A DNA stretch of 64,000 nucleotides. Origin: Variovorax paradoxus EPS (lineage in GTDB: Bacteria > Pseudomonadota > Gammaproteobacteria > Burkholderiales > Burkholderiaceae_C). Every line of letters starts with the position of its first letter. The first letter of the stretch is position 1. This document shows, one piece after another, positions 32,746 to 41,211 of this stretch. A program made the position numbers and the translations under genes. The stretch spans positions 4,898,001 to 4,962,000 of the forward strand of contig NC_014931.1 in the NCBI RefSeq assembly GCF_000184745.1, read 5' to 3'. The notes beneath the pieces are model-generated. The model saw only the letters and a list, made by a program, of their open reading frames with translations. It was not told the origin of the DNA and searched no databases.

Positions 32746-33243
32746 ATGAATGTCCAGCTTACGCCGCGCCGCCTTGCACTGGCTGCATCCGTTCTTTCGT
32801 GCGCCTTCTGGCTCGCCGGCTGCGGAAGCCCCGGGGCGGTTCCCGGCCAATTGAGCAGCGCCAAAGGCGGTGCGTCCGGCGCCGTGCCGCGCGCATCGAA
32901 TGCGGCCACCGCGCGCGACTACCGCCGAGATGCGGCGCGCCACGTGTACGACCTCAACCGGTCGCGCATCTACAGCGGGCAACTGCCGCCCATCCTCTAT
33001 GCCGTCGGCACCTTGCAGGTGAACCTCGATACGGGCGGCAAGGTCGTCTCGATGCACTGGCTGCGCGCGCCGCAGCATGCGCCCGAGGTCATTGCCGAGA
33101 TCGAACGCGCCGTGCTGCAAGCCGCGCCCTTCCCTGCCGCCACGCGGCTCGGCGCGGTGACGTGGACGGACACCTGGCTCTGGGACAAGAGCGGCCGATT
33201 CCAGCTCGACACGCTCACCGAAGGTCAGCAACAAGGCGACTGA
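32746..33243 (+). CDS. Lipoprotein with TonB C-terminal-like domain
   Basis: A 165-residue predicted lipoprotein. A signal sequence ends in the lipobox LAGC (Cys near residue 28 of MNVQLTPRRLALA...). A low-complexity segment follows. The C-terminal ~100 residues (HVYDLNRSRIYSGQLPPILY, GTLQVNLDTGGKVVSMHW and so on) look like the TonB C-terminal fold, which normally contacts TonB boxes, but the long N-terminal membrane helix and Pro-rich arm of TonB are absent. It is divergent from xdhC and converges on uraH with 2 nt between stops. It is probably unrelated to purine breakdown. Function unknown. Confidence 0.8.
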   Translation: MNVQLTPRRLALAASVLSCAFWLAGCGSPGAVPGQLSSAKGGASGAVPRASNAATARDYRRDAARHVYDLNRSRIYSGQLPPILYAVGTLQVNLDTGGKVVSMHWLRAPQHAPEVIAEIERAVLQAAPFPAATRLGAVTWTDTWLWDKSGRFQLDTLTEGQQQGD

Positions 33244-33245
33244 CC

Positions 33246-33596
33246 TCAGGAGCCGCGGTACGTGGAGTAGCTCCACGGGCTGACCAAGAGCGGCACGTGG
33301 TAGTGCTGGTCGGTGTGCGCCACGCCGAAATCCAGCGACACCTTGTTGAGGAAATTCGGCTCGGGCAGCTTCACGCCGCGCGCCTTGAAGTAACCCGCCA
33401 CGTCGAACACCAGCCGGTAGGTGCCGACCTTGATCGAGTGGTTGTCGTAGAGCGGACCGTCGCTGCGGCCGTCCGAATTCAGCGTGAAGCGCTTCACCAG
33501 CATCGCGGCATCGCCGTCGGTGGTGTACAGCGCCACGTCCATGCCGGCCGCGGGGCCGCCGTGCATCGTGTCCAGTACGTGAGTGCTCAAGCCCAT
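33246..33596 (-). CDS. uraH: 5-hydroxyisourate hydrolase
   Basis: A 116-residue transthyretin-like HIU hydrolase. The N-terminus MGLSTHVLDTMHGGPAAGM contains the catalytic His of HVLD. The C-terminus HYHVPLLVSPWSYSTYRGS ends in the YRGS signature that separates the enzyme from transthyretin. It hydrolyses 5-hydroxyisourate, the PuuD product, to OHCU. The ATG at 33596 follows AAGGAG. It is divergent from the GntR regulator, with the shared operator between them. Confidence 0.97.
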   Translation of the reverse strand: MGLSTHVLDTMHGGPAAGMDVALYTTDGDAAMLVKRFTLNSDGRSDGPLYDNHSIKVGTYRLVFDVAGYFKARGVKLPEPNFLNKVSLDFGVAHTDQHYHVPLLVSPWSYSTYRGS

Positions 33597-33668
33597 GGGG
33601 CGCTCCTTCAAAGATCGAGAAAGATCGAGCGAGGGGCTCGAATCGGGTGCGGGAAATTCCGGTGGACA

Positions 33669-33683
33669 AAAGTGTATACAGTT
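33669..33683. promoter_or_regulatory. GntR-type operator, uraH/regulator copy
   Basis: AAAGTGTATACAGTT, identical to 31676-31690, with dyad TGTATACA at 33673-33680. It sits between the divergent uraH and gntR starts, 19 bp before the regulator ATG, suggesting autoregulation and joint control of uraH and the catabolic genes. Confidence 0.7.
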
Positions 33684-33701
33684 ACCGGCTTTGGGTCTAT
33701 C

Positions 33702-34376
33702 ATGAAAAACATGGAGTCCTCCACCACCCGTTCGATCGTCGATGCCCTCACGAAGGCCATCGTCGAGCATCGCCTGCAGCCCGGCACCAAGCTCGCCGAG
33801 CAGAAACTGGCCGATCATTTCGGTGTCTCGCGCACGCTGGTGCGGCAGGCGCTGTTCCAGCTCTCGCAGAACAAGCTGATCCGCCTCGAACCGGCGCGCG
33901 GCGCCTTCGTGGCCGCACCGGCCGTCGACGAGGCCAAGCAGGTGTTCGCCGTGCGCCGCATGCTCGAAGCCGAGATGACGCGCGAGTTCGTGCGCACCGT
34001 CACGCCCGCGAAGATCAAGGCGCTGAAGGAACACGTCGCGCTCGAGAAATCCGCCGTGTCGGGCGAAGACATTTCGGGCCGCACCGAACTGCTCGGCGAC
34101 TTCCATGTGCGCATGGCCGAGCTCATGGGCAACCAGGTGCTGGCGCAGATCCTCGGCGAGCTGATCTCGCGCTGCGCCCTCATCACGCTCATGTACCAGA
34201 GCGCGAGCGCGGCGGAGCACTCCAACGACGAGCACGCCGATATCGTGAAGGCGCTGGCCGCCCGCGACGAAGAGCGCGCCGTGCGCCTCATGACCGAACA
34301 CCTGGAACACGTCGAGGCCAACCTGACCTTCGACCGCAAGGTTCCGACCAACGACATCGCTCTCGCACTGTCCTGA
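33702..34376 (+). CDS. GntR/FadR-type regulator of purine catabolism
   Basis: A 224-residue GntR regulator of the FCD (FadR) subfamily. N-terminal winged helix: IVEHRLQPGTKLAEQKLADH and FGVSRTLVRQALFQL. An all-helical FCD ligand domain follows (ERAVRLMTEHLEHVEANLTF at the end). ATG 33702 is used; ATG 33711 is possible. It opens a plus-strand run with puuE, the uraD fusion and an M20 gene, 15 nt before puuE. Its probable operators are the two TGTATACA sites. Effector may be urate, allantoin or a downstream intermediate. Confidence 0.9.
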   Translation: MKNMESSTTRSIVDALTKAIVEHRLQPGTKLAEQKLADHFGVSRTLVRQALFQLSQNKLIRLEPARGAFVAAPAVDEAKQVFAVRRMLEAEMTREFVRTVTPAKIKALKEHVALEKSAVSGEDISGRTELLGDFHVRMAELMGNQVLAQILGELISRCALITLMYQSASAAEHSNDEHADIVKALAARDEERAVRLMTEHLEHVEANLTFDRKVPTNDIALALS

Positions 34377-34391
34377 AAAGCCCTTGACCTC

Positions 34392-35366
34392 ATGACCGTC
34401 TACGACACCACCCTGCCCTACCCGCGCGACCTCGTCGGCTACGGCCGCAACCCGCCGCATGCCCAGTGGCCGGGCGGCGCGCGCATCGCGGTGCAGTTCG
34501 TCCTCAACTACGAAGAGGGCGGCGAAAACGCCACGCTGCACGGCGACGCGGGCTCCGAGCAGTTCCTCTCCGAGATGTTCAATCCGGCCAGCTTTCCGGA
34601 CCGCCACATCAGCATGGAAGGCATCTACGAATACGGCTCGCGCGCGGGCGTCTGGCGCATCCTGCGCGAGTTCGAAAAGCGCGGCCTGCCGCTCACCGTG
34701 TTCGGCGTGGGCATGGCGCTGGAGCGCTACCCCGAGCTCACCTCCGCCTTCAAAGAACTGGGCCACGAAATCGCCTGCCACGGCTGGCGCTGGATCCACT
34801 ACCAGAACCTCGACGAAGCCACCGAGCGCGAGCACATGCGCCTGGGCATGGAGGCCATCGAAAAGCTCACCGGCGAGCGCGCCCTCGGCTGGTACACCGG
34901 CCGCGACAGCCCGCGCACCCGGCGCCTCGTGGCCGATTACGGCGGCTTCGAATACGACAGCGACTACTACGGCGACGACCTCCCCTTCTGGATGAAGGTG
35001 CAGAAGACCGACGGCACCGTCGTTCCGCAGCTCATCGTGCCCTACACGCTCGACGTGAACGACATGCGCTTCGCGCTGCCGCAGGGCTACTCGCACGCCG
35101 ACCCGTTCTTCAAGTACATGAAGGACACCTTCGATGCGCTCTACGCGGAAGGCGATGCGAACGGCGACAACAGCCCCAAGATGATGAGCATCGGCATGCA
35201 CTGCCGCCTGCTCGGGCGGCCCGGCCGCATCACCGCGCTGCAGCGCTTTCTCGACCACATCGCGCAGCACGACCGCGTGTGGGTCTGCCGGCGCGTGGAC
35301 ATCGCGCGGCACTGGAAGCAAACGCATCCCTACACATCGGACACATCGGCCGTCACAGGAAGCTGA
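34392..35366 (+). CDS. puuE: Allantoinase, PuuE (polysaccharide deacetylase) type
   Basis: A 324-residue PuuE-type allantoinase, which opens allantoin to allantoate and is unrelated to classical metal-dependent amidohydrolase allantoinases. Family stretches: VQFVLNYEEGGENATLHGD, YEYGSRAGVWRILREFE, IACHGWRWIHYQN and YTGRDSPRTRRLV. It lies 15 nt after gntR and 2 nt before the uraD fusion. Length is normal. Confidence 0.95.
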   Translation: MTVYDTTLPYPRDLVGYGRNPPHAQWPGGARIAVQFVLNYEEGGENATLHGDAGSEQFLSEMFNPASFPDRHISMEGIYEYGSRAGVWRILREFEKRGLPLTVFGVGMALERYPELTSAFKELGHEIACHGWRWIHYQNLDEATEREHMRLGMEAIEKLTGERALGWYTGRDSPRTRRLVADYGGFEYDSDYYGDDLPFWMKVQKTDGTVVPQLIVPYTLDVNDMRFALPQGYSHADPFFKYMKDTFDALYAEGDANGDNSPKMMSIGMHCRLLGRPGRITALQRFLDHIAQHDRVWVCRRVDIARHWKQTHPYTSDTSAVTGS

Positions 35367-35368
35367 CC

Positions 35369-37147
35369 ATGAGCCTCACCATCGCCCAACTCAACGCGGC
35401 CGTGCCCGCCGAAGCCGTCGCCCTGCTCGACGGCATCTACGAGCACTCGCCCTGGATCGCGCAACGCGCGCTGCCCGCCCGCCCCTTCCGTTCGCTCGCG
35501 CACCTGAAGCACGCGCTGGTGAAAGCACTGGCCGCATCGTCTACCGATGAACAGATCGGCTTGATCCGCGCCCACCCCGAGCTCGCGGGCAAGGCCATGG
35601 TGAGCAAGACGCTCACCGCCGAATCGACCAACGAGCAGAGCAAGGCCGGCCTCACCGACTGCACGCCCGAAGAGTTCGCCAAGATCCAGAAGCTCAACGC
35701 CGACTACAACGCGAAGTTCGGCTTCCCGTTCATCCTCGCGGTGCGCGGCCCGCGCGGCACCGGCCTCGCCAAGCGCGAGATCATCGACACCTTCGAGCGG
35801 CGTCTTTTCAACCATCCTGAATTCGAACTCGGCGAAGCGCTGCGCAACATCCACCGCATCGCCGAGATTCGCCTCGATGACAAGTTCGCCGCCGACATCA
35901 CGCTCGGCAACGACGTGTGGGACTGGCAGGAACAGCTCTCGGTGCACACCGACCCCGGCTATGCCGAGAAGGGTCAGCTCACCGTCACGTATCTGACCGA
36001 CGCGCACCGCGCCTGCGCCGCGCAGATCAGCGCGCTGATGCGCGACGTGGGCTTCGACTCGGTGCACATCGATGCGGTCGGCAACGTGGTCGGCCGCTAC
36101 GAAGGTGCAACGCCCGACGCGAAGACCCTGCTCACCGGCTCGCACTACGACACCGTGCGCAACGGCGGCAAGTACGACGGGCGCCTGGGCATCTTCGTGC
36201 CGATCGCCTGCGTGCGCGAACTCGCACGGCAAGGCAAGCGCCTGCCCTTCGCATTCGAAGTCGTCGGCTTCGCGGAAGAAGAAGGCCAGCGCTACAAGGC
36301 GACCTTCCTCGGGTCGGGCGCGCTCATCGGCCACTTCGATGCGCGCTGGCTCGACCAGAAGGACGCCGACGGCATCACCATGCGCGAGGCCATGCAGCAC
36401 GCGGGCCTGAAGCCGGAAGACATTCCGAAGATCCAGCGCGACCCGGCGCGCTATCTCGGCTTTGTCGAGGTGCACATCGAACAGGGCCCGGTGCTCACCG
36501 AGCTCGACCTGCCGCTGGGCATCGTCACCGCCATCAACGGCGGCGTGCGCTTCGTGGGCGAAGTGATCGGCACGGCCAGCCACGCCGGCACGACGCCGAT
36601 GGACCGCCGCCGCGATGCGGCCGCCGCGGTCGCCGAACTCATCCTCTACACCGAGCAGCGCGCCGCGAAAGACGGCGACTCGGTCGGCACCGTCGGCATG
36701 CTCGAAGTGCCCAGCGGCTCCATCAACGTGGTGCCGGGCCGCTGCAAGTTCAGCCTGGACATGCGCGCGCCGAACAACGCGCAGCGCGATGCGCTCACCG
36801 ACGACGTGCTCGCCGAACTCAAGGCGATCTGCGAACGCCGCGGCGTGCGCTACGAGATCGAGGAAAGCATGCGCGCCTCCGCCGCGCCGAGCGCGCCCGA
36901 CTGGCAGCAACGCTGGGAGAAGGCGGTCGATGCGCTGGGCATTCCGCTCTTCCGCATGCCCAGCGGCGCCGGCCACGACGCGATGAAGCTGCACGAGGTG
37001 ATGCCCCAGGCCATGCTCTTCGTGCGCGGCATCAACTCGGGCATCAGCCACAACCCGCTCGAATCGAGCACCAACGACGACATTCAACTGGCCGTGCAAG
37101 CCTTCCAGCTTCTGCTCGACAACCTCGCGGCCGAACAAGCTCATTGA
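35369..37147 (+). CDS. OHCU decarboxylase-allantoate amidohydrolase fusion
   Basis: A 592-residue bifunctional protein. Residues 1 to about 170 are UraD (2-oxo-4-hydroxy-4-carboxy-5-ureidoimidazoline decarboxylase), with YEHSPW at 24-29 and the catalytic region RAHPELAGKA around His69. From about residue 185 it is an M20-family allantoate amidohydrolase with GSHYDTVRNGGKYDGRLG (metal His near 258), VVGFAEEEGQRY, HIEQGPVL and a dimerisation lid region. The two enzymes act before (OHCU to S-allantoin) and after (allantoate to ureidoglycine or ureidoglycolate) PuuE, so the fusion flanks that step. No internal stop or second ribosome site was seen. Confidence 0.92.
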   Translation: MSLTIAQLNAAVPAEAVALLDGIYEHSPWIAQRALPARPFRSLAHLKHALVKALAASSTDEQIGLIRAHPELAGKAMVSKTLTAESTNEQSKAGLTDCTPEEFAKIQKLNADYNAKFGFPFILAVRGPRGTGLAKREIIDTFERRLFNHPEFELGEALRNIHRIAEIRLDDKFAADITLGNDVWDWQEQLSVHTDPGYAEKGQLTVTYLTDAHRACAAQISALMRDVGFDSVHIDAVGNVVGRYEGATPDAKTLLTGSHYDTVRNGGKYDGRLGIFVPIACVRELARQGKRLPFAFEVVGFAEEEGQRYKATFLGSGALIGHFDARWLDQKDADGITMREAMQHAGLKPEDIPKIQRDPARYLGFVEVHIEQGPVLTELDLPLGIVTAINGGVRFVGEVIGTASHAGTTPMDRRRDAAAAVAELILYTEQRAAKDGDSVGTVGMLEVPSGSINVVPGRCKFSLDMRAPNNAQRDALTDDVLAELKAICERRGVRYEIEESMRASAAPSAPDWQQRWEKAVDALGIPLFRMPSGAGHDAMKLHEVMPQAMLFVRGINSGISHNPLESSTNDDIQLAVQAFQLLLDNLAAEQAH

Positions 37148-37164
37148 CTTCCAGAAGAACACCC

Positions 37165-38391
37165 ATGACCGACTACGCCAAGCTCGACGCCTGGATCGAC
37201 GCCCACTTCGACGAGGAAGTGAAGTTCCTGCAGGAACTCGTGCGCGTGCCCACCGACACGCCTCCGGGCAACAACGCGCCGCACGCCGAGCGCACCGCCG
37301 AGCTGCTGAAGGACTTCGGCCTCGACGCCGAGAAGCACGCCGTGCCTGCGCAAGAGGTGAAGGACTACGGCCTCGAATCGATCACCAACCTGATCGTGCG
37401 CCGGAAGTACGGCTACGGCGGCCTGACGGTCGCGCTCAATGCCCACGGCGACGTGGTGCCTCCCGGCGAAGGCTGGACGCACGACCCCTACGGCGGCGAG
37501 ATCGCCGACGGCAGCCTCTACGGCCGCGCCGCCGCGGTGAGCAAGAGCGACTTCGCGAGCTTCACCTTCGCGTTGCGCGCGCTCGAAGCGGTCGCCAAGC
37601 CGGCCAAGGGCGGCGTCGAGCTGCACTTCACCTACGACGAAGAATTCGGCGGCATCCTCGGCCCGGGCTGGCTGCTCGAGAAGGGCCTGACCAAGCCCGA
37701 CCTGATGATCGCGGCCGGCTTCAGCTACGAAGTCGTCACCGCCCACAACGGCTGCCTGCAGATGGAAGTGACGGTGCACGGCAAGATGGCGCATGCCGCC
37801 ATTCCGACCACCGGCGTCGATGCGCTTCAAGGCGCAGTGAAGATCCTGAACGCGCTCTACGCGCAGAACACGCTCTACCAGCAGGTGACGTCGAAGGTCG
37901 AGGGCATCACGCACCCGTACCTCAATGTCGGCCGCATCGAAGGCGGCACCAACACCAACGTCGTGCCCGGCAAGGTCATGTTCAAGCTCGACCGCCGCAT
38001 GATCCCCGAAGAGAACCCGGTCGAGGTCGAGGCGACGATCCGCAAGGTGATCGCCGATGCGGCCGCCGAAAGCGCGGGCATCACGGTGGACATCAAGCGC
38101 CTGCTGCTGGCCAACTCGATGAAGCCGCTCGCGGGCAACAAGCCGCTGGTCGATGCGATCCAGAAGCACGGCGGCGAGCTGTTCGGCGAGCCGGTCAAGG
38201 CGATGGGCACGCCGCTCTACACCGACGTGCGCCTGTATGGCGAAGCCGGCATCCCCGGCGTGATCTACGGTGCCGGCCCGCGCACCGTGCTCGAGTCGCA
38301 TGCCAAGCGCAGCGACGAGCGCGTGGTGCTCGAAGACCTGCGCCGCGCGACCAAGGTGATCGCGCGCACGCTGAGCGACCTGCTGGCCTGA
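37165..38391 (+). CDS. M20 family metallohydrolase (ArgE/DapE-like)
   Basis: A 408-residue M20 peptidase-family deacylase. Metal and catalytic sites are visible: NAHGDVVPPGEGW (His94, Asp96) and YDEEFGG (Glu159, Glu160). A lid domain follows (VHGKMAHAAIPTTGVDAL). It is the last gene of the purine run, 17 nt after the uraD fusion. Annotation by homology alone would be succinyl-diaminopimelate desuccinylase or acetylornithine deacetylase. Context suggests a ureido- or N-carbamoyl substrate such as ureidoglycolate, which the window otherwise leaves without an enzyme. That is inference. Confidence 0.85.
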   Translation: MTDYAKLDAWIDAHFDEEVKFLQELVRVPTDTPPGNNAPHAERTAELLKDFGLDAEKHAVPAQEVKDYGLESITNLIVRRKYGYGGLTVALNAHGDVVPPGEGWTHDPYGGEIADGSLYGRAAAVSKSDFASFTFALRALEAVAKPAKGGVELHFTYDEEFGGILGPGWLLEKGLTKPDLMIAAGFSYEVVTAHNGCLQMEVTVHGKMAHAAIPTTGVDALQGAVKILNALYAQNTLYQQVTSKVEGITHPYLNVGRIEGGTNTNVVPGKVMFKLDRRMIPEENPVEVEATIRKVIADAAAESAGITVDIKRLLLANSMKPLAGNKPLVDAIQKHGGELFGEPVKAMGTPLYTDVRLYGEAGIPGVIYGAGPRTVLESHAKRSDERVVLEDLRRATKVIARTLSDLLA

Positions 38392-38427
38392 GGGCGCCGA
38401 GCGTTCGCGCCAAGGGGGCTGCGCGAA

Positions 38428-38456
38428 CTTTCATCGTCCTTTCATCGCGGCGTCAT
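38428..38456 (+). promoter_or_regulatory. Candidate Pho box, three repeats
   Basis: CTTTCAT (38428-38434), CTTTCAT (38439-38445) and GCGTCAT (38450-38456), each separated by 4 bp, give the 11-bp periodicity of PhoB sites (consensus CTGTCAT). A weak -10 (CAGACT, 38467-38472) lies 10 bp after the last repeat, the usual PhoB geometry. It is upstream of the PHP-domain lipoprotein. Confidence 0.55.
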
Positions 38457-38496
38457 GCCGGACTTGCAGACTCGGGTTTCTCCATCGAACCCTGGA

Positions 38497-38524
38497 GCGA
38501 CGGCCAGCCTTTGCTGGCCGTCGC
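38497..38524 (+). other. 12-bp hairpin before PHP lipoprotein start
   Basis: GCGACGGCCAGC (38497-38508) and GCTGGCCGTCGC (38513-38524) form a perfect 12-bp stem with loop CTTT. It ends 13 bases before the chosen ATG and no separate Shine-Dalgarno is visible. It could be a 5'-UTR control structure. It lacks a U-tract, so it is a poor terminator. Confidence 0.6.
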
Positions 38525-38537
38525 CGTGTCTGCCGTC

Positions 38538-40244
38538 ATGAAATCCCATCCTCTTTTCTCCCGCTCCCCCGCCGCCCGCTTCTCCACCTTCGCGCTCGCC
38601 GCGGCCGCGCTGACCGCTTGCGGCGGCGGCTCCGGCGGCGGCAACCCGTTCGCGGGGCTGCCCATCGTTCCGGCGGCGCCGGCGCCCGCACCGGCCCCTG
38701 CTGCATCGCCCCCTCCCGCGCCGCCGGCGCCGCCCTCGGAGCCCACCGGCCGCTGGACCGTCGGCGACCTGCATGTCCACACCATCCAGTCGGACGACAC
38801 GCAGCAGATCTCCACGCTCGACCAGGTGCTCGCCAAGGCCTTCGACCGCTTCAGCCTCGACTGGGTTGCGATCTCCGACCACCTGCGCATTTCTTCCTAC
38901 GACAACGACGGCAACAAGCTGGCCAAGCAGATTCCTTTTTCCGAAGGCATGGCGAAGTACCAGGTGCCGCGCATCAAGGCGCTGCAGGCCGGCGGCAAGT
39001 ACGCCGACAAGACGATCTTCGCGTCCTTCGAATGGGACATGGCCACGCACGACCACGGCAACGTGGGCATCCTCACCGACAGCCCGATGTCCGATGCCGC
39101 GCTCAAGGCCGCGAACCAGTTCGAATACCTGTTCACCAACCGCGACCCCGCGCTGTTCCCGGCCGACGACGTGACGGCGTGGAACGCGAAGGACGCGCGC
39201 GCTTTCTCCACCCACGCCGACGTGCTCGCAGCCATCGCCTGGCTCAAGAAGAACTACCCCGACACGAGCTACCTGCAGATCAACCATCCCTCGCGCAACC
39301 CGGGCAAGTACACGGCCGCGCAACTGCGCGAGATGAACGACACCGCGCCGAACATCGTGTTCTCGCTCGAAGGCATGGTCGGCAACCAGATGGAGCCCGA
39401 CCGTGGCGGCTACAACAGCGCCTACACGCCGGCCAACCTGCCCTCGCGCACCTATGGCGGCGTGGACTTCCTCGTCGCCAAACTCGGCGGCACCTGGGAC
39501 GCGCTGCTGTCCGAAGGACGCCACATCTGGAACGTGGCGGATTCGGACTACCACTTCACCGTCTCGCAGGGCCAGTACAGCAGCGGCTACGCCCCGGGCG
39601 AATACGCGAAGAACCACCTCTGGGGCGACATCAAGGACCCGAAGTCGCTGCTCGCGGCCTTTCGCGCGGGCAAGCTCTTCGCTGTGAACGGCGGCCTGAT
39701 CGACGCGCTCGACTTCAAGGTGCAGAGCGCCAAGGCCACGGGCGAGATGGGCGCCGAAGTGGCGGCCGTGCCGGGCGAAGACCTGAAGATCACCATCCGC
39801 TTCAAGAGCCCCGAACGAAACAACTACGAGTTCCAGCTGGGCAGCGGCGTGTTCGCCAACGTGAAGCCGGTGGTCGATCACGTCGACCTCATCGCAGGCG
39901 ACGTGACCGGCCGCGAAACCCCGGGCACGCCGGGCTACGCGCGCGACACCAATCCATCGACCCGCGTGGTCAAGCGCTTCACGCGCAGCGACTGGAAGCT
40001 CGATGCCGACGGCTACTTCTCGGTGAGCTACACGGTCAAGGCCGGCAGCAACCAGTATTTCCGCCTGCGCGGCACCAACCTCGGCACCGACGTGCCCAAC
40101 GAAACCGCGGGCGGCGAACCGCTGTTCGATGCGCAGACGAGCGGCGCGGACAACGTGGCGCGCTTCAACGCCATCAATGCACGCAACTACAGCGACCTGT
40201 GGTTCTACTCGAACCCTGTGTTCGTGAAGGTCGCGGCGCAGTAG
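38538..40244 (+). CDS. PHP-domain phosphoesterase-like lipoprotein
   Basis: A 568-residue exported lipoprotein: lipobox LTAC (Cys28), a Pro/Ala-rich linker (about 43-70) and a PHP-type metal-binding domain opening GDLHVHTIQSDD (His79, His81), then ISDHLRISSYDNDG and NHPSRNPGKYT. These His motifs place it in the PHP/CehA-like hydrolase superfamily, whose members are phosphoesterases or related metallohydrolases. ATG 38538 is used; a TTG nine codons upstream falls in the hairpin. A Pho-box-like sequence upstream suggests phosphate-starvation control and a role in scavenging organic phosphate at the cell surface. Substrate unknown. Confidence 0.85.
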   Translation: MKSHPLFSRSPAARFSTFALAAAALTACGGGSGGGNPFAGLPIVPAAPAPAPAPAASPPPAPPAPPSEPTGRWTVGDLHVHTIQSDDTQQISTLDQVLAKAFDRFSLDWVAISDHLRISSYDNDGNKLAKQIPFSEGMAKYQVPRIKALQAGGKYADKTIFASFEWDMATHDHGNVGILTDSPMSDAALKAANQFEYLFTNRDPALFPADDVTAWNAKDARAFSTHADVLAAIAWLKKNYPDTSYLQINHPSRNPGKYTAAQLREMNDTAPNIVFSLEGMVGNQMEPDRGGYNSAYTPANLPSRTYGGVDFLVAKLGGTWDALLSEGRHIWNVADSDYHFTVSQGQYSSGYAPGEYAKNHLWGDIKDPKSLLAAFRAGKLFAVNGGLIDALDFKVQSAKATGEMGAEVAAVPGEDLKITIRFKSPERNNYEFQLGSGVFANVKPVVDHVDLIAGDVTGRETPGTPGYARDTNPSTRVVKRFTRSDWKLDADGYFSVSYTVKAGSNQYFRLRGTNLGTDVPNETAGGEPLFDAQTSGADNVARFNAINARNYSDLWFYSNPVFVKVAAQ

Positions 40245-40259
40245 TTTCTTGCCCGGCAC

Positions 40260-40294
40260 GAAGCGCCATGCCCCTCGCCGGGGCATGGCGCTTC
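40260..40294 (+). terminator. Rho-independent terminator after PHP lipoprotein
   Basis: A perfect 15-bp stem, GAAGCGCCATGCCCC (40260-40274) with its complement (40280-40294), loop TCGCC and trailing CTTTC-like Ts. It lies 16 bases after the stop and separates this gene from the convergent oxygenase. Confidence 0.85.
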
Positions 40295-40307
40295 TTTCAT
40301 GGCCGCT

Positions 40308-41198
40308 TCAACGCGCCGCCTCGTCGGCAGCCACGAAGCGGCGCTCGCGCATCCACTTCGTCATGACCCATTTGTCGCCCCGGGTCACCGGCGCGCTCGC
40401 GTGCAGGGAGCGCGCATCGACGCGGCCGTTGCCGTCGCAGTACTCGAAGTAGCAAGCGTTGCCGCGAATCGGCGACACCGCCAGGCCGAGTTGCGGAAAG
40501 ACGGTCTGGCCGCCTTCCGGCGCGTCGTTCAGGTAAGTCACCAGCGTGCTCACGCGCTGGCCGCTTCGCGCAATGGATTCACGGTTGGCGGCGTTGGTGG
40601 GCGCCAGGTAGTCGTGGTGCGGTTCGCTGCCCGCGCCGGTGGGGTAGTACAGCAGATGCAGCCCTTCTCCGTTTTCCAGCGGGAGGTTCATCAGCGCTGA
40701 AAGGCGCCGGTCGAGGCGGGCGACCAGGTCGTTCTCGCAGAGGCGGAAGAACATGCCCCAGCTCGCGCGCTTGTCACTCACCACATCGCGGCCGCTCATG
40801 GGATCGACCAGCGTGGAAGGTGCAAGGCGCGGCTTTGCCATCTCGATGAGGGCCTTGCATTCGTGGGCGTCCACGACGTTGCCCAGCGCCGCAAAGACCG
40901 GGTCTTCGCCGCGCGAGTGCACGACGATCTCGCGGTCGGCCGCGAGGATTCGCGTGCCCGGCGCGAGCCGCGCCACGGGCCTGGACGGCGCCTCGTCCGG
41001 CAGTTCGATGGCGTCGGCCGGCATCGGCCCGCCGCGCTGCCGCGCGTCGAGGTAGGCCGCGACGATGCCTTGCGCGGCCCGCTCGTTCATGCCCTGCTTC
41101 CGCATCGTGGCCACCAGCGCCTGCGGCATCTGGCCGGCATTGAGGTTGTGCGTGAGCCAGCGGCCCAGGTCGGGCGAGAAACGGACGACGGTGCTCAT
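40308..41198 (-). CDS. Prolyl 4-hydroxylase-like 2OG-Fe(II) oxygenase
   Basis: A 296-residue 2-oxoglutarate/Fe(II) dioxygenase of the prolyl 4-hydroxylase alpha type. Iron ligands are His194 and Asp196 (EPHHDYLAP) and His266 (RSLHASAPV). Lys276 in GDKWVMTKW is the usual 2OG-binding residue. An N-terminal helical region of about 100 residues precedes the catalytic domain. It lies downstream of the two paralogous lipoprotein genes on the same strand. Its substrate (protein, peptide or small molecule) cannot be inferred. Confidence 0.88.
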   Translation of the reverse strand: MSTVVRFSPDLGRWLTHNLNAGQMPQALVATMRKQGMNERAAQGIVAAYLDARQRGGPMPADAIELPDEAPSRPVARLAPGTRILAADREIVVHSRGEDPVFAALGNVVDAHECKALIEMAKPRLAPSTLVDPMSGRDVVSDKRASWGMFFRLCENDLVARLDRRLSALMNLPLENGEGLHLLYYPTGAGSEPHHDYLAPTNAANRESIARSGQRVSTLVTYLNDAPEGGQTVFPQLGLAVSPIRGNACYFEYCDGNGRVDARSLHASAPVTRGDKWVMTKWMRERRFVAADEAAR

Positions 41199-41211
41199 GC
41201 GCGTTGCCGAA

